Assembly: GCA_949740695.1 (NCBI GenBank)
Contig: CATJIY010000114.1
Span: 1 to 13,546 of the forward strand
Reading direction: 5' to 3'
Source of the DNA: an uncultured Eubacteriales bacterium
Lineage (GTDB): Bacteria > Bacillota > Clostridia > Oscillospirales > Butyricicoccaceae
Length of the DNA stretch: 13,546 nt
Of the stretch, positions 5,532 to 13,546 are shown in pieces. Numbering within the stretch: the stretch's first letter is position 1; each line of letters starts with the position of its first letter. A model generated the notes under the pieces. That model did not search any database, was not told the DNA's origin, and saw nothing but the letters and a program-made list of their open reading frames with translations. A program made the translations under genes and the position numbers.

Positions 5532-6701
5532 CTAAGCCGGCGGTTTTTCTTTGGACAACCCATCCATACTTTGGCCTTTCAGGGCGCGCTCTAGCAATTC
5601 CGGGAGCCGGTCAGGGGCGCAAGCAAAGCAGGGAATGTCCATGGCGGCGATGCGTTGGGCAGTCTGGGGATCGTAATAGGGTTTTCCACCGTCCGCAATG
5701 GCAAGCAAAACAATTACCGTAACGCCGGCGGCCTTTAGCTCTTCTAGCCGGCGAAGCAGCGCGGCTCGGTTGCCTCCCTCACATAAATCAGAAATCAGAA
5801 AGAATAAGGTCTTACTAGGGGATTCCACCAGTCCCTGACAATAGGCGATGGATTTGGCGATGTCGGTGCCGCCTCCCATTTGAAAGCCAAACAACAGATC
5901 CACCGGATCGGCGCACAGCGGCGTCAAATCCATGATCTGCGTATCAAAAGCTACCACGCTGGTTTTTACAGCTGACATGGAGGCCAGCACGCAGGCCATT
6001 ACCGAGGAATATAAGATGGAGGGTCCCATAGAGCCGCTTTGGTCAATATCCAAGATAATATGCCACCGGTTCACCTTGCTAGAGCGATCAAAAAACCACA
6101 CTCGTTCTGGGATAATGGTTTTTAGCTGGGGATGATAATTTCGCAGATTGCGGCGGATGGTATAGGGAAAGTCAATAGCTGAGGCCGAAGGCAGAGGCGC
6201 ATGGGCGCGGCGGTTAAGGGCGGCGGTCACAGCCCGGCGCACGCCGCTTTCCAGCAGTTTGTTGATTTCCTCCACAATCTTTTGAATAAACCGGCGGGCA
6301 GATTCCTTAGATTTTTTGGGAATATGATCCTTCAGCATCAACAGGGTAGAGGCCAAATTTAAGTCGGGTTCCAGTCCCTCCAGCAGTTCGGGTTCCAGCA
6401 ACAGTTGGGTCAGCCCCTTGCGCTGGATGGCGTCATTTTGCACCACCGCGACAGTTTCCGGATCAAATAGAGTTCGCAAATCTCCCAGCCACTTGGAGAT
6501 ATGTGGGGAAGAAGGACCTTTTCCCGCGCCTGGCCCGCCGCCGCCAAAGGACTCGCCTGGCCCGCCATAAATAGCGGACAAGGCTCCGTCCATCAATAGC
6601 TCTTCCTGAGAAAGAGGCGCACCGCCCATATCGGCAAAGGAATCTTGGGTTTCGCTGCCTAAAATCAGCCGCCAGCGGGTTAATTGTTCGGATTGGGTCA
6701 T
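5532..6701 (-). CDS. vWA (CoxE/YehP-like) domain protein, MoxR partner
   Basis: A 389-residue protein with a C-terminal von Willebrand A domain (about 211-375). The metal-ion-dependent adhesion site is intact: DQSGSM with Asp220, Ser222 and Ser224, Thr279 in GGGTD, and Asp305 in LISDL. The N-terminal half is family-specific, with a glycine-rich linker at 46-62 and a helical region thereafter. There is no signal peptide or membrane segment, so it is cytoplasmic. Proteins of this type work with MoxR-type AAA+ ATPases, much as the chelatase D subunit works with the I subunit; the ATPase is two genes upstream. It starts 15 bases after the DUF5682 stop with CAGGAG as ribosome site and is the last gene before the terminator. 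It resembles E. coli YehP in length and layout. The remodelled target is unknown. Confidence 0.9.
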   Translation of the reverse strand: MTQSEQLTRWRLILGSETQDSFADMGGAPLSQEELLMDGALSAIYGGPGESFGGGGPGAGKGPSSPHISKWLGDLRTLFDPETVAVVQNDAIQRKGLTQLLLEPELLEGLEPDLNLASTLLMLKDHIPKKSKESARRFIQKIVEEINKLLESGVRRAVTAALNRRAHAPLPSASAIDFPYTIRRNLRNYHPQLKTIIPERVWFFDRSSKVNRWHIILDIDQSGSMGPSILYSSVMACVLASMSAVKTSVVAFDTQIMDLTPLCADPVDLLFGFQMGGGTDIAKSIAYCQGLVESPSKTLFFLISDLCEGGNRAALLRRLEELKAAGVTVIVLLAIADGGKPYYDPQTAQRIAAMDIPCFACAPDRLPELLERALKGQSMDGLSKEKPPA

Positions 6702-6716
6702 GGTCTCACGCTCCTG

Positions 6717-8990
6717 TCAGATATCGTCAAAGTCAAAGTCACTCAAGCTGTCTAGCACCGCTCGCTCAGTCTCGGTCGTCTCCTGCATTAACGCTTCAGC
6801 CGCCTGTTGAGGGTGAACGTCCCAGATCTCTCCTAGATTTTCTGCGATGTCGTTTTTTTCATTGGGAGAAAAATCAGCGAAAGCCCGGTGCAAGAAGACC
6901 AGCGCCCGGCGAAAGGACGAATCGTCCAAACTAGAAAGATAGCTGTCTAGTTGCCGCCAGAGGGAAAGCCGGGCAATCAGAGCGTAGCGATTTTTCCCGG
7001 CTAATCCCTCAAACCATCCTGCGCCTAGATCGGCGGGAATACCAGGGGAAAGCCGCCGGGCCACCTCTCGGGAGAGCAGCGGTTCCTCCACCTCTCCGCG
7101 TTCTAGTAAAATAGCCATGGCAAAACCAGAGCACCGGGTGTTCAGATCGTCCCGGTCAGAAATTTCCCGCAGCAGAGTTCGCCAACGGCCGTCGTCCAGA
7201 AAATCATGCTCCAAGGGTAGGGCGTTCAGCTGATTCATGGCGGCGGTTACTGCCGGGGCGGCTTTGGCGTCGCAAATGCAGGCATCCTCCAGGATGAGGC
7301 AGGCCCGAAGGTAAAGCTGTTGAATCAAAGGGATTACTGGTTGAGGGTCAAACCGGCGCAGGTCGCCGTATCGAACTACCAAGCTGAGCCGGCTGGCGGT
7401 TTCCGCTAAATCGCTGAGCAGGGCCGCGTCCACGGAAAGACTTTGTAATAGAGTCAGCGCATGACGGGCGGCGGTAGGCATGCCGCACAAAAAGGCGTCC
7501 TGAAAAATGGCCGCCGCCTGAGCAATAGAACCGCTTTGTTCCGCCTGCTCTCGAAGGGCAAAAGCGGCGGCCCCTTCAATGGTGTCTCCCAAAAGCGCGG
7601 ATTCCACAATCTCAATTTCTGTTTCCGGCGTCCAACGCAGCTCCCAATATTCTCCCCAATTAGCCCCCTCCTGACGGGAGGGCAGAAGGGAAGCAAAATG
7701 AACGCCCAGCACCCGCAGACGGTGAAGAAAAAAGGACCGGCGCAGATCGGCCAGCGCTGCTTGCTGGGATTGAACATTCAGCTTTTCTCGTAAATCCAGG
7801 TCCAGCCTCTGAAGCTCTACCGTCCGGTATTTTTCCAGCCGCAGCTCTTTGAGCTGGCGGTAAAAATCTTCCTGCACCGAGGTTCGGCTGACGCCTTCCG
7901 GCAAAAAGCCAATGGTCGTTCCAATCTCGGTATCGGCAGCAGCTAAAGCCAGCTCGGAAAAGTTTCCGTGACCCATGGCGGTTATCGCGCCGTCCCGCAG
8001 ATCGGTCAAGACAGGGCGGCGACTTCCCCGAAGACCCGCCAAGGTCTGGGCAAGCCGGGCGGCTTCAATGACTTGAGCGGAGGAAACAAGGTTGCCTGCT
8101 TTCCGGTGGGCGGCGGCCAAACGGGTTAGATAGAGATAAGGCGCGTTTGCCGGCTGTCCTTGACAAAGGGCTTCCCAAAGTAGTTCAAAATAAGCCGGAG
8201 CCTTGTTCCCGGCTCCATAGCCAGATCGAGAGGACAAGCGGTAATAGGAATAGGGCATCAGAGTGGCGTGGGTATCCGTATGGGGGAGGGCGGCCGCTTC
8301 GCCGTCAGTCATGGGCTGATTTTGTTCTAATCCCGCCACATGAAAAGCGCCGCACACACAGAAAATACGTTCCGGCGGGGTTCCTGCGTCCACCGCCTGC
8401 TGGATCACCCGTTTCATATAAGATTCCCGCACCAGAGTTTCGGCGGTGCGGCGGGGATTGTCCATAGAGGCTTCTCGCAGCTGGCGGCCAAAGGTATTGC
8501 AAGCTGCTTGATAAGATTCCATGTTCTCCAACTGTTCAAAGTTTCGCTCCCAAAAGGTGTCGTGATCTTCTCCCGTTAGGGTTTCCAGACGGTGATAAAC
8601 CATTTCGGTGGTCTGGGCGGGACTAGATGGGTCTTGCTCTTCCGGTTGGCTGGGCGAGACGTCTGGCGCCAAAGCTAAAAAGACGGAAGAGGGCAAATCC
8701 ATAAACCGGAATTCCACATCGTGCGCATTTGCCCATAAAATAGCCTGAATTTCTGGAGAATAGATAGAAAAGGGATACAGAATGGTGCGCACCGGCGGCG
8801 TCTGGGTATAGGCAAGGATGGCGGCAGGGAACCGGGTTTCTGAATGGCAGAGCCACTTCAGCTGGTCGTTAAGATCGCTGGGGCCTTCCACCAGAACCAA
8901 AGCGGGCTTTGCCCGGTCCAGCGCCTGCCGCAGATGAAAAGCTGCCGCCGGGGAAAGATGGCGCACGCCAAACAGCACCGGGCCGCCCAT
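6717..8990 (-). CDS. DUF5682 family protein (YehM-like) with EreA/ChaN/TIKI-like N-terminus
   Basis: A 757-residue protein, close in size to E. coli YehM. The N-terminal region carries motifs of the EreA/ChaN/TIKI-like hydrolase superfamily: GVRHLSP with His11, LVEGP with Glu35, the segment EDHDTFWERNFEQ (141-153) typical of DUF5682, and CGAFHVAGL (213-221) with His217. Conserved His and Glu residues of this kind suggest a metal-dependent hydrolase or protease, but no activity is proven for the family here. The rest is alpha-helical and without known motifs, ending in an acidic tail (SDFDFDDI). Its ATG overlaps the MoxR stop codon by one base (TAATG), so the two are translationally coupled. 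It lies between the AAA+ and vWA genes, as in yehLMP clusters, which makes it a likely effector or client of that pair. The superfamily link is from motif recall. Confidence 0.85.
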   Translation of the reverse strand: MGGPVLFGVRHLSPAAAFHLRQALDRAKPALVLVEGPSDLNDQLKWLCHSETRFPAAILAYTQTPPVRTILYPFSIYSPEIQAILWANAHDVEFRFMDLPSSVFLALAPDVSPSQPEEQDPSSPAQTTEMVYHRLETLTGEDHDTFWERNFEQLENMESYQAACNTFGRQLREASMDNPRRTAETLVRESYMKRVIQQAVDAGTPPERIFCVCGAFHVAGLEQNQPMTDGEAAALPHTDTHATLMPYSYYRLSSRSGYGAGNKAPAYFELLWEALCQGQPANAPYLYLTRLAAAHRKAGNLVSSAQVIEAARLAQTLAGLRGSRRPVLTDLRDGAITAMGHGNFSELALAAADTEIGTTIGFLPEGVSRTSVQEDFYRQLKELRLEKYRTVELQRLDLDLREKLNVQSQQAALADLRRSFFLHRLRVLGVHFASLLPSRQEGANWGEYWELRWTPETEIEIVESALLGDTIEGAAAFALREQAEQSGSIAQAAAIFQDAFLCGMPTAARHALTLLQSLSVDAALLSDLAETASRLSLVVRYGDLRRFDPQPVIPLIQQLYLRACLILEDACICDAKAAPAVTAAMNQLNALPLEHDFLDDGRWRTLLREISDRDDLNTRCSGFAMAILLERGEVEEPLLSREVARRLSPGIPADLGAGWFEGLAGKNRYALIARLSLWRQLDSYLSSLDDSSFRRALVFLHRAFADFSPNEKNDIAENLGEIWDVHPQQAAEALMQETTETERAVLDSLSDFDFDDI

Positions 8991-10078
8991 TAGTCATTCA
9001 GCTCCCGACAGGCGCGATAAAGGGGTAGCCACTGACTGCCCCGCTTTTTCATAACATTTTCCAGGTATTCCTTCCAGCAGAGCTTATCTTTTTCTTCGTC
9101 TTTCACTACTGCGCCCTGAAGGGCTGCGGCCAGGTCGTTGTCCGAGACCGTTCCGGCGCCAAAGCTGCCTGCCAGAGCCATGGAATTGGCCAGCAGAGAA
9201 ATGGCTTCGGCGGTGGAGAGCACCCCGGAGGTAGACTTCAACTTTTGTTTGCCGTCAAGGGTGGCGCCCCCCCGCAGTTCCCGGAAGATGGTAACTACTT
9301 TTTCCACCGTATCCTGATCGGGTTGGCTGGCGTTTAGATCCAGACCGTTGGAAAGCTGGGCCACCCGGGTGCGAACGATATGCAGTTCAGTTTCCAAGTC
9401 GGACGGGGTAGGCAGCACCACGATATTAAACCGGCGTTTGAGAGCGGCGGACATATCGTTGACCCCTTTATCCCTGGTGTTGGCGGCGGCAATGATGGAA
9501 AAGCCCTTTTGGGCTGGGGCTTCCAGCCCTAGCTCGGGAACCGATAGCCGTTTCTCCGAGAGAATAGAAATCAACGCGTCCTGGACTTCGCTGGCACAGC
9601 GGGAGATTTCCTCCACCCGGGCGATGGAGCCGCTTTCCATAGCCCGGTAAACTGGACTTTTTACCATGGCCTCCGGGCAAGGACCTTTGGCGATCAGCAT
9701 AGCGTAGTTCCAGGAATAGCGAATCTGCTCCTCGGTAGTGCCAGCGGTACCCTGGACTACTTTGGTAGAATCTCCGTTGACAGCAGCGGACAAATGCTCG
9801 GAAAGCCAGGATTTCGCTGTGCCCGGTTCACCAATTAGCAGCAAGGCCCGATCGGTGACCAAGGTGGCGATGGCGATTTCCACCAGACGTCGGCTGCCCA
9901 TGTATTTTGGGGTAATCTCGATTCCCTTGGCCTTGCCGCCGGTGAGATAGGTCAGAACCGAACGGGGAGACATCCGCCAGCCAGTAGGGATAGGGTTGGT
10001 TTCAGCCGCTATCAAAGCTTCCAATTCGGTTTGATAAAGCGCCTCCGCGGGGAGCCGCTGGACGTTTTGTTCAGACAT
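8990..10078 (-). CDS. MoxR-type AAA+ ATPase (YehL-like)
   Basis: A 362-residue AAA+ ATPase of the MoxR group, expected to form a hexameric ring that remodels protein complexes with its vWA partner. Walker A is GEPGTAKS (83-90). The Walker B position reads IARVEEI (152-158), with Glu156 where most P-loop ATPases have Asp, followed by the catalytic Glu157. Sensor 1 is Asn200 in AAANTRDKG and the arginine-finger region is LKRRF (213-217). Extensions beyond the core lie at both ends (about 1-55 and 250-362). The chosen ATG at 10078 has AAAAGGAG about 11 bases upstream; the in-frame GTG at 10090 overlaps that ribosome site and is unlikely. It begins 19 bases after the HEAT-like gene and overlaps the DUF5682 gene by one base. 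It resembles E. coli YehL in size and context. Confidence 0.93.
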   Translation of the reverse strand: MSEQNVQRLPAEALYQTELEALIAAETNPIPTGWRMSPRSVLTYLTGGKAKGIEITPKYMGSRRLVEIAIATLVTDRALLLIGEPGTAKSWLSEHLSAAVNGDSTKVVQGTAGTTEEQIRYSWNYAMLIAKGPCPEAMVKSPVYRAMESGSIARVEEISRCASEVQDALISILSEKRLSVPELGLEAPAQKGFSIIAAANTRDKGVNDMSAALKRRFNIVVLPTPSDLETELHIVRTRVAQLSNGLDLNASQPDQDTVEKVVTIFRELRGGATLDGKQKLKSTSGVLSTAEAISLLANSMALAGSFGAGTVSDNDLAAALQGAVVKDEEKDKLCWKEYLENVMKKRGSQWLPLYRACRELND

Positions 10079-10097
10079 AGGATGATACACTCCTTTT

Positions 10098-11964
10098 TCA
10101 TACGGGATTGGTGGGCGGGTCAGAACTGTTTTGCTCGGCTTCCCAGGAGGCCAGCTGGTTCTGGACGGCTAAAACCGGCCATTTGGGACGTTTGGTAGCG
10201 GCGTTCTGCTCTTGGACAATTTTGTCCAACATCCGCAGTTCGGCGGCTTTTTCCAGATTAGTAAGAGAGGTTTCATTTAACAGACGAACCACAGAATAGA
10301 CCGTTAAATCGCCTTTTTGCTTTACGCGTTTGTTTAAAAAGCCCTTCCAATCCGTCCAGCCGCATTGCCGCAGGAAAGTGATATCCTCCTGAATTACGGG
10401 TGCGTTGCCGTCTTGAATCAGTCGGAACAAATAGACGCTAATCTTGGCGCAGCTTTGCGGGTCCTTGCGGCAGATTAAGCGGCGCAGAATTTCTTCTGTA
10501 TTGGAAGTTTGCGTGAGCTGGTCATACCATCGGGCATCCAATCCATTGGGAAGAGCCTGCCCGGTGGCGAGCTGGTAGCGTTGCTGGTCCTCGTCCCAAG
10601 AGATCTCTCGGAAAGCCTCTAGAAGAGCGTCATGGAGGGCTTTTTTTCGAGTTGCATCCAACAGAGGCTTTTTGGTAAGAATGTAAGGAGAAAAGCGGTT
10701 GTAGACTTCGTCCGCCGGCCAGGTTAACAAAGCGGATATCAGGGCATGGGGAAGATAGCGGGGCGAATCCTCGTCTTGCTGCCACAGCTCCATACAAAAG
10801 GCGCAAAGTGGACCCGGGCCGGAATGGCACAAACTGTTCAGCAGCCAGAAAGGCAGTTGGATTCCTAGGTCAACGTGCTTGACGTTAGGGCCTCGTTTCA
10901 GCTTGCTGAAAGCAGAAAGCTGGCTGTCCACCCACCGCCAGCAGTCCAGCATGGCCGGGGAGCTTTTTCCCAGAACAGCGGCGCGGCAGCGGATCAAGGC
11001 AGACCAATCGCTTTCTGAAAGCGGAGTATTCTGCCTTTCCATACCCAAGAAACGCTTCAGAATGGTTTGAAAAGCGGCGGCAGCTATATCGGAGGCCCAT
11101 TTTGTACCGCTGTCCTTCAAATGTTCTGCGTTTTCCGGTTTCTTTGCTATTTCCGCAGCCCAAAAGTCCTGAACGGCATCTCCTTCCAACCGGGCCAACG
11201 CCTGGAGAGCCGCGTCCCGGTTGCCGCTCCGTTCGGCTTTTGCCAGGTCCAACAAAAGACCGGCGTTCTCTTGGTCACAGCCCAAAGCCAGAATCACAGC
11301 AGGACGCACTTCTTTTTTGGAGAGAGGCAGAATTTCCCGCAGCCAAGGGGTGGCGGCGGGACCCTCCAGGGCAGAAATGACCTCTACCCGCCGGGCCATT
11401 TCTTTTTTCCCGGCTGGGTCAAAACCTTGTTTGAGTAACGGAAGGGCGGCGGGCTGCTTTTGGAGAATCAAAGCGTTCAATTGGGCAATATCGCCATAAC
11501 TATCTCCCAAACCAGCCGCCAAAGCGGGTAATACTCGGAAGTCAGAAAAATATTCCGGGTGGGTTTCCCAGGAGGAGCGGATCAACTCCATCCGACCGCC
11601 TCCAGTAGCAGTGAGAGCGGTCAACAAAGGCTGAAGCTGGCTATAGGCGATTTGCAGGTAGGTTCCTCCGCCGGCGGACAGTGGTTCCAGCGGTCCCGCC
11701 GGGCCGGTTTGGGCTTGGGTATAAATTACTGCGTCGGTAAGCGCCAGCAGATCCAATAGGATGCCCGACCGTTCTTGGGGGGGGCGCTTGCAGCAGTGCG
11801 CTCAGCATGCCGTCAATTTTAGAAAACACCGGACTGGCCGAGGCTAGCGGCTTCAGTCCTTCGGCTGCTCGCTGGAGGCGAAAATCCTCTCCCAGCAGGC
11901 CGGCGCCCGCAATCGCGGCATAATGCAGCCGCTCCTTCAAATCATAAAGAGGTTGTAGATTCAT
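10098..11964 (-). CDS. HEAT-like (DUF5691-type) protein of the MoxR operon, frameshifted at a G8 run
   Basis: This is best read as one gene of about 621 residues broken by one extra base. The first part starts at the ATG 11964 behind AAGGAGG (MNLQPLYDLKERL, ASPVFSKIDGML) and runs out of frame after LLQAPP at the run of eight G at 11777-11784 (C on the coding strand). Removing one base joins it to QERSGILLDLLALTDAVIY, the start of a frame that is open to 10098 and contributes about 550 residues. That second frame has no ribosome site and only a TTG (11756) as start, so it is not an independent gene. The protein is helical with HEAT-like repeats (ALEGPAATPWLREIL, AVILALGCDQENAGLLLDLA) and is probably a scaffold. 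It lies 13 bases after the SWIM gene stop. The DUF5691 label is from recall. Sequencing error, a true lesion and slippage all remain possible. Confidence 0.8.
11777..11784 (-). repeat. Eight-base G/C homopolymer at the frameshift
   Basis: Eight consecutive G on the plus strand (C on the coding strand) sit exactly where the two open frames of the HEAT-like gene meet. Seven, or ten, bases would restore one continuous frame. Runs of this length are prone to polymerase slippage and to sequencing error. Confidence 0.9.
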
Positions 11965-11977
11965 GAAACGTTCCTCC

Positions 11978-13417
11978 TTAATATTGCAGCCGGATGATCT
12001 GAGACGGGGTGACAATGCTATATGGATGCAGGCAAAGATTTCGATTTTCTGGGTCGTAAAACATCAATCCAAAAAGGGCGCTACCGTTTGGAACCGGCTC
12101 GGGCAGCAATGCGAGGCGGCTGGTCGAGGCATGGTCCGTCCCATCCTCCGGCCGGTCTTTCAGTAAAAGGCGGGCGCCGGCTGGGTCCTCTAAAACTAAA
12201 TCTTTTTCCAATTGGCCCAGACGGCCCACTGGGACTAGCACCGCAGAAAATTTTGGCGCGAGGGTGTTTTTGATGGTATTTTTGGTCAGTTTAACCGCCG
12301 CCGCCAGATCGGGCTGGGCCAAGGCAGGCAACGCGGCCTGCTCCTGGAAAGTCAGAGGCCGGGTGGAGCAGCTTTCCCATCGAATCCGCCGGTCTCCTTC
12401 GCCGGGATAGCGGTAGAGGATGGGAATTTCCAAAAGGTCAAACCGGCTATCCTCTCCTTTTACATATTTTAAAGCCTTTGCTGGGCGGAGGTTCAGGGTT
12501 TGGGAGATTTCGCCGGTGTGGATATCTATCCACCAGCCCCGTTCTACAAACTCTTTCTTTGCCTCGTCGAAGGACACATCAAAGGATAGCTGGATCAGAG
12601 CGGCGTTTTCTTGGAAAGCGCCGATAGCCCGCAGATCCTCCAGCCGCCAAACGCCTCCTAACGCCTCAAATAAAGTGGAATCTTCAGCGGAAAAACTTTC
12701 TGTCTCCAATTTTTTTTGTAAAAATAACCGGGATTTTTTAATGGTAGATCGAAGAGCCACCAAAATGCGTAAGGCTTCTCCATAAGCGGCCGTTTGCTGG
12801 GGGGCTTTTTGGATAGCGCGCACTGCCAGCGCGATGCGGGTAAAGGCTATTTGCGGACCGGTCAGGTAGCAGCTGCCTAAATCTTTGGCCAGTTTGTCAT
12901 AAGTCTGGACAGCTGCGCCGCTTAAAGAACCCAGACCGGCGGATAGTAAATCGTTTACCATATGCTCGGCCATATCCAGCCCTTCCAGCTGGCGGGTTAG
13001 CTTTTTCTTTTGGGCGGCAGCGTTGGGTTTTTTTGTTTTGGAAGCGTCAGGGATATCAGACTGCTTTTTCCGTTGGCGGGCGGTTTGTTTTGCGCGTTTT
13101 TCTGCTAGATCCTGGGGAATTTCCCCAAGAACAAAGTCTTTCCCCAGCAGTTGTTCAAACAACAAACCCAATGCGTGTTTACAGGGAAATTGTCTGCTGG
13201 GGCAAGAGCAGCGGAACACCGGGGCGTCGGGTTGCATCCAATCGATAGAAACCCGGTAAGGAGTTTTTCCGCTACCGGCGCAGTCTGCCCAATAAAGCGC
13301 CCCGTCGGCAGTTTTTTGCCGGCGGGAAAAGCTGCTTTTTTGAGATAGCTTCCTGCCGTTTTCCGCGGCGGCGGGATTAGGCGCTTGCAACAGGATGAAT
13401 TGTTCGGTCAATTCCAT
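11978..13417 (-). CDS. SWIM zinc-finger protein (YehQ-like)
   Basis: A 479-residue cytoplasmic protein with a SWIM zinc finger near the N-terminus: CSC at 70-72, then CKH at 79-81, fitting C-x-C-x6-C-x-H, within CSCPSRQFPCKHALGLLF. SWIM fingers bind DNA or proteins. A strongly basic linker follows (about 107-141, rich in Lys, Arg and Gln), then a mostly helical region and a beta-rich C-terminal part without known motifs. The start is the ATG at 13417 with AGGAGGAGAG about 7-8 bases upstream; a start further up at 13489 would fall before the likely transcription start and has no ribosome site. It is the first gene of the operon, and its stop codon lies only 13 bases from the next start. E. coli yehQ encodes a SWIM protein in the comparable yehLMPQ cluster. 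It may recruit the complex to nucleic acid, but this is inference. Confidence 0.88.
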   Translation of the reverse strand: MELTEQFILLQAPNPAAAENGRKLSQKSSFSRRQKTADGALYWADCAGSGKTPYRVSIDWMQPDAPVFRCSCPSRQFPCKHALGLLFEQLLGKDFVLGEIPQDLAEKRAKQTARQRKKQSDIPDASKTKKPNAAAQKKKLTRQLEGLDMAEHMVNDLLSAGLGSLSGAAVQTYDKLAKDLGSCYLTGPQIAFTRIALAVRAIQKAPQQTAAYGEALRILVALRSTIKKSRLFLQKKLETESFSAEDSTLFEALGGVWRLEDLRAIGAFQENAALIQLSFDVSFDEAKKEFVERGWWIDIHTGEISQTLNLRPAKALKYVKGEDSRFDLLEIPILYRYPGEGDRRIRWESCSTRPLTFQEQAALPALAQPDLAAAVKLTKNTIKNTLAPKFSAVLVPVGRLGQLEKDLVLEDPAGARLLLKDRPEDGTDHASTSRLALLPEPVPNGSALFGLMFYDPENRNLCLHPYSIVTPSQIIRLQY

Positions 13418-13480
13418 GAAAATTCTCTCCTCCTGTAGAATAATCAAAAGTAGGTTGGCAGATGGAACTGATTGATTTCC

Positions 13481-13508
13481 ATTATACAATTTTTACGGCA
13501 AAAGGCAA
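13481..13508 (-). promoter_or_regulatory. Promoter of the SWIM-HEAT-MoxR-DUF5682-vWA operon
   Basis: On the minus strand a perfect TATAAT lies at 13486-13481, preceded by TTGCCT at 13508-13503 with a 16-base spacer, in a local AT-rich context. Transcription would start near 13474, giving a leader of about 57 bases before the SWIM gene. No other strong promoter is seen inside the operon, so all five genes are probably read from here. Confidence 0.75.
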
Positions 13509-13546
13509 GGGCGGAATGTCTAAGTGGATTTTAAATGTTTTTCAAA

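Noticed and set aside
10098..11756. 552-codon minus-strand frame taken as a complete gene starting at TTG 11756
   Set aside because: There is no ribosome site, and an upstream frame with a strong site joins it smoothly at the G8 run, so it is the larger part of one frameshifted gene.
13418..13489. Longer N-terminus for the SWIM protein
   Set aside because: It would begin before the likely transcription start and has no ribosome site, while ATG 13417 has AGGAGGAGAG upstream.
1..13546. CRISPR array or insertion sequence with transposase
   Set aside because: No regularly spaced direct repeats and no transposase or recombinase motifs were seen on either strand.

Overview
The window looks like chromosomal DNA of a low-to-mid GC Gram-positive gut-type anaerobe, most likely class Clostridia (Oscillospirales-like). 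This rests on strong AGGAGG-type ribosome sites, sigma-A-like promoters, many short GC-stem/T-tract terminators, a BclA/collagen-like C-terminal domain fragment, and protein sequences typical of clostridial M18, M19 and short PGDH-like enzymes. The organism call is inference; no marker gene fixes the species.

Region 1 (1-1030): a complete tRNA-Arg(CCU) with encoded CCA and its terminator, then about 830 bp of degraded DNA. The recognisable part is the end of a collagen-like protein (short G-X-Y tract plus a BclA-type C-terminal domain) interrupted by one in-frame TAG and closed by its own terminator. Open antisense scraps between the tRNA and this fragment may be further gene debris.

Region 2 (1030-5371): an AT-rich spacer, then three plus-strand metabolic genes, each a single-gene unit with its own leader and terminator: a short D-3-phosphoglycerate dehydrogenase-like 2-hydroxyacid dehydrogenase, an M19 membrane-dipeptidase-type metallopeptidase, and an M18 aminopeptidase. 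All three leaders have inverted-repeat structure. The one before the dipeptidase (2511-2647) has long terminal inverted repeats and could be a MITE-like repeat or a structured leader RNA.

Region 3 (5372-13546): one convergent minus-strand operon of five tightly packed genes, read from a TATAAT promoter at 13481-13508. In order: SWIM zinc-finger protein, HEAT-like/DUF5691-type protein, MoxR-type AAA+ ATPase, DUF5682 (YehM-like, EreA/ChaN/TIKI-like N-terminus) and a vWA (YehP/CoxE-like) protein. The set resembles the E. coli yehLMPQ cluster, extended by the HEAT-like protein. The expected logic is chelatase-like: the AAA+ ring and the MIDAS-bearing vWA protein remodel a target, the SWIM and HEAT-like proteins supply nucleic-acid or protein binding, and the DUF5682 protein is a candidate hydrolase effector. 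The biological role is unknown. The HEAT-like gene is broken as sequenced by a frameshift exactly at a run of eight G (11777-11784), which may be a sequencing error, a pseudogene lesion, or a slippage/phase-variation switch.
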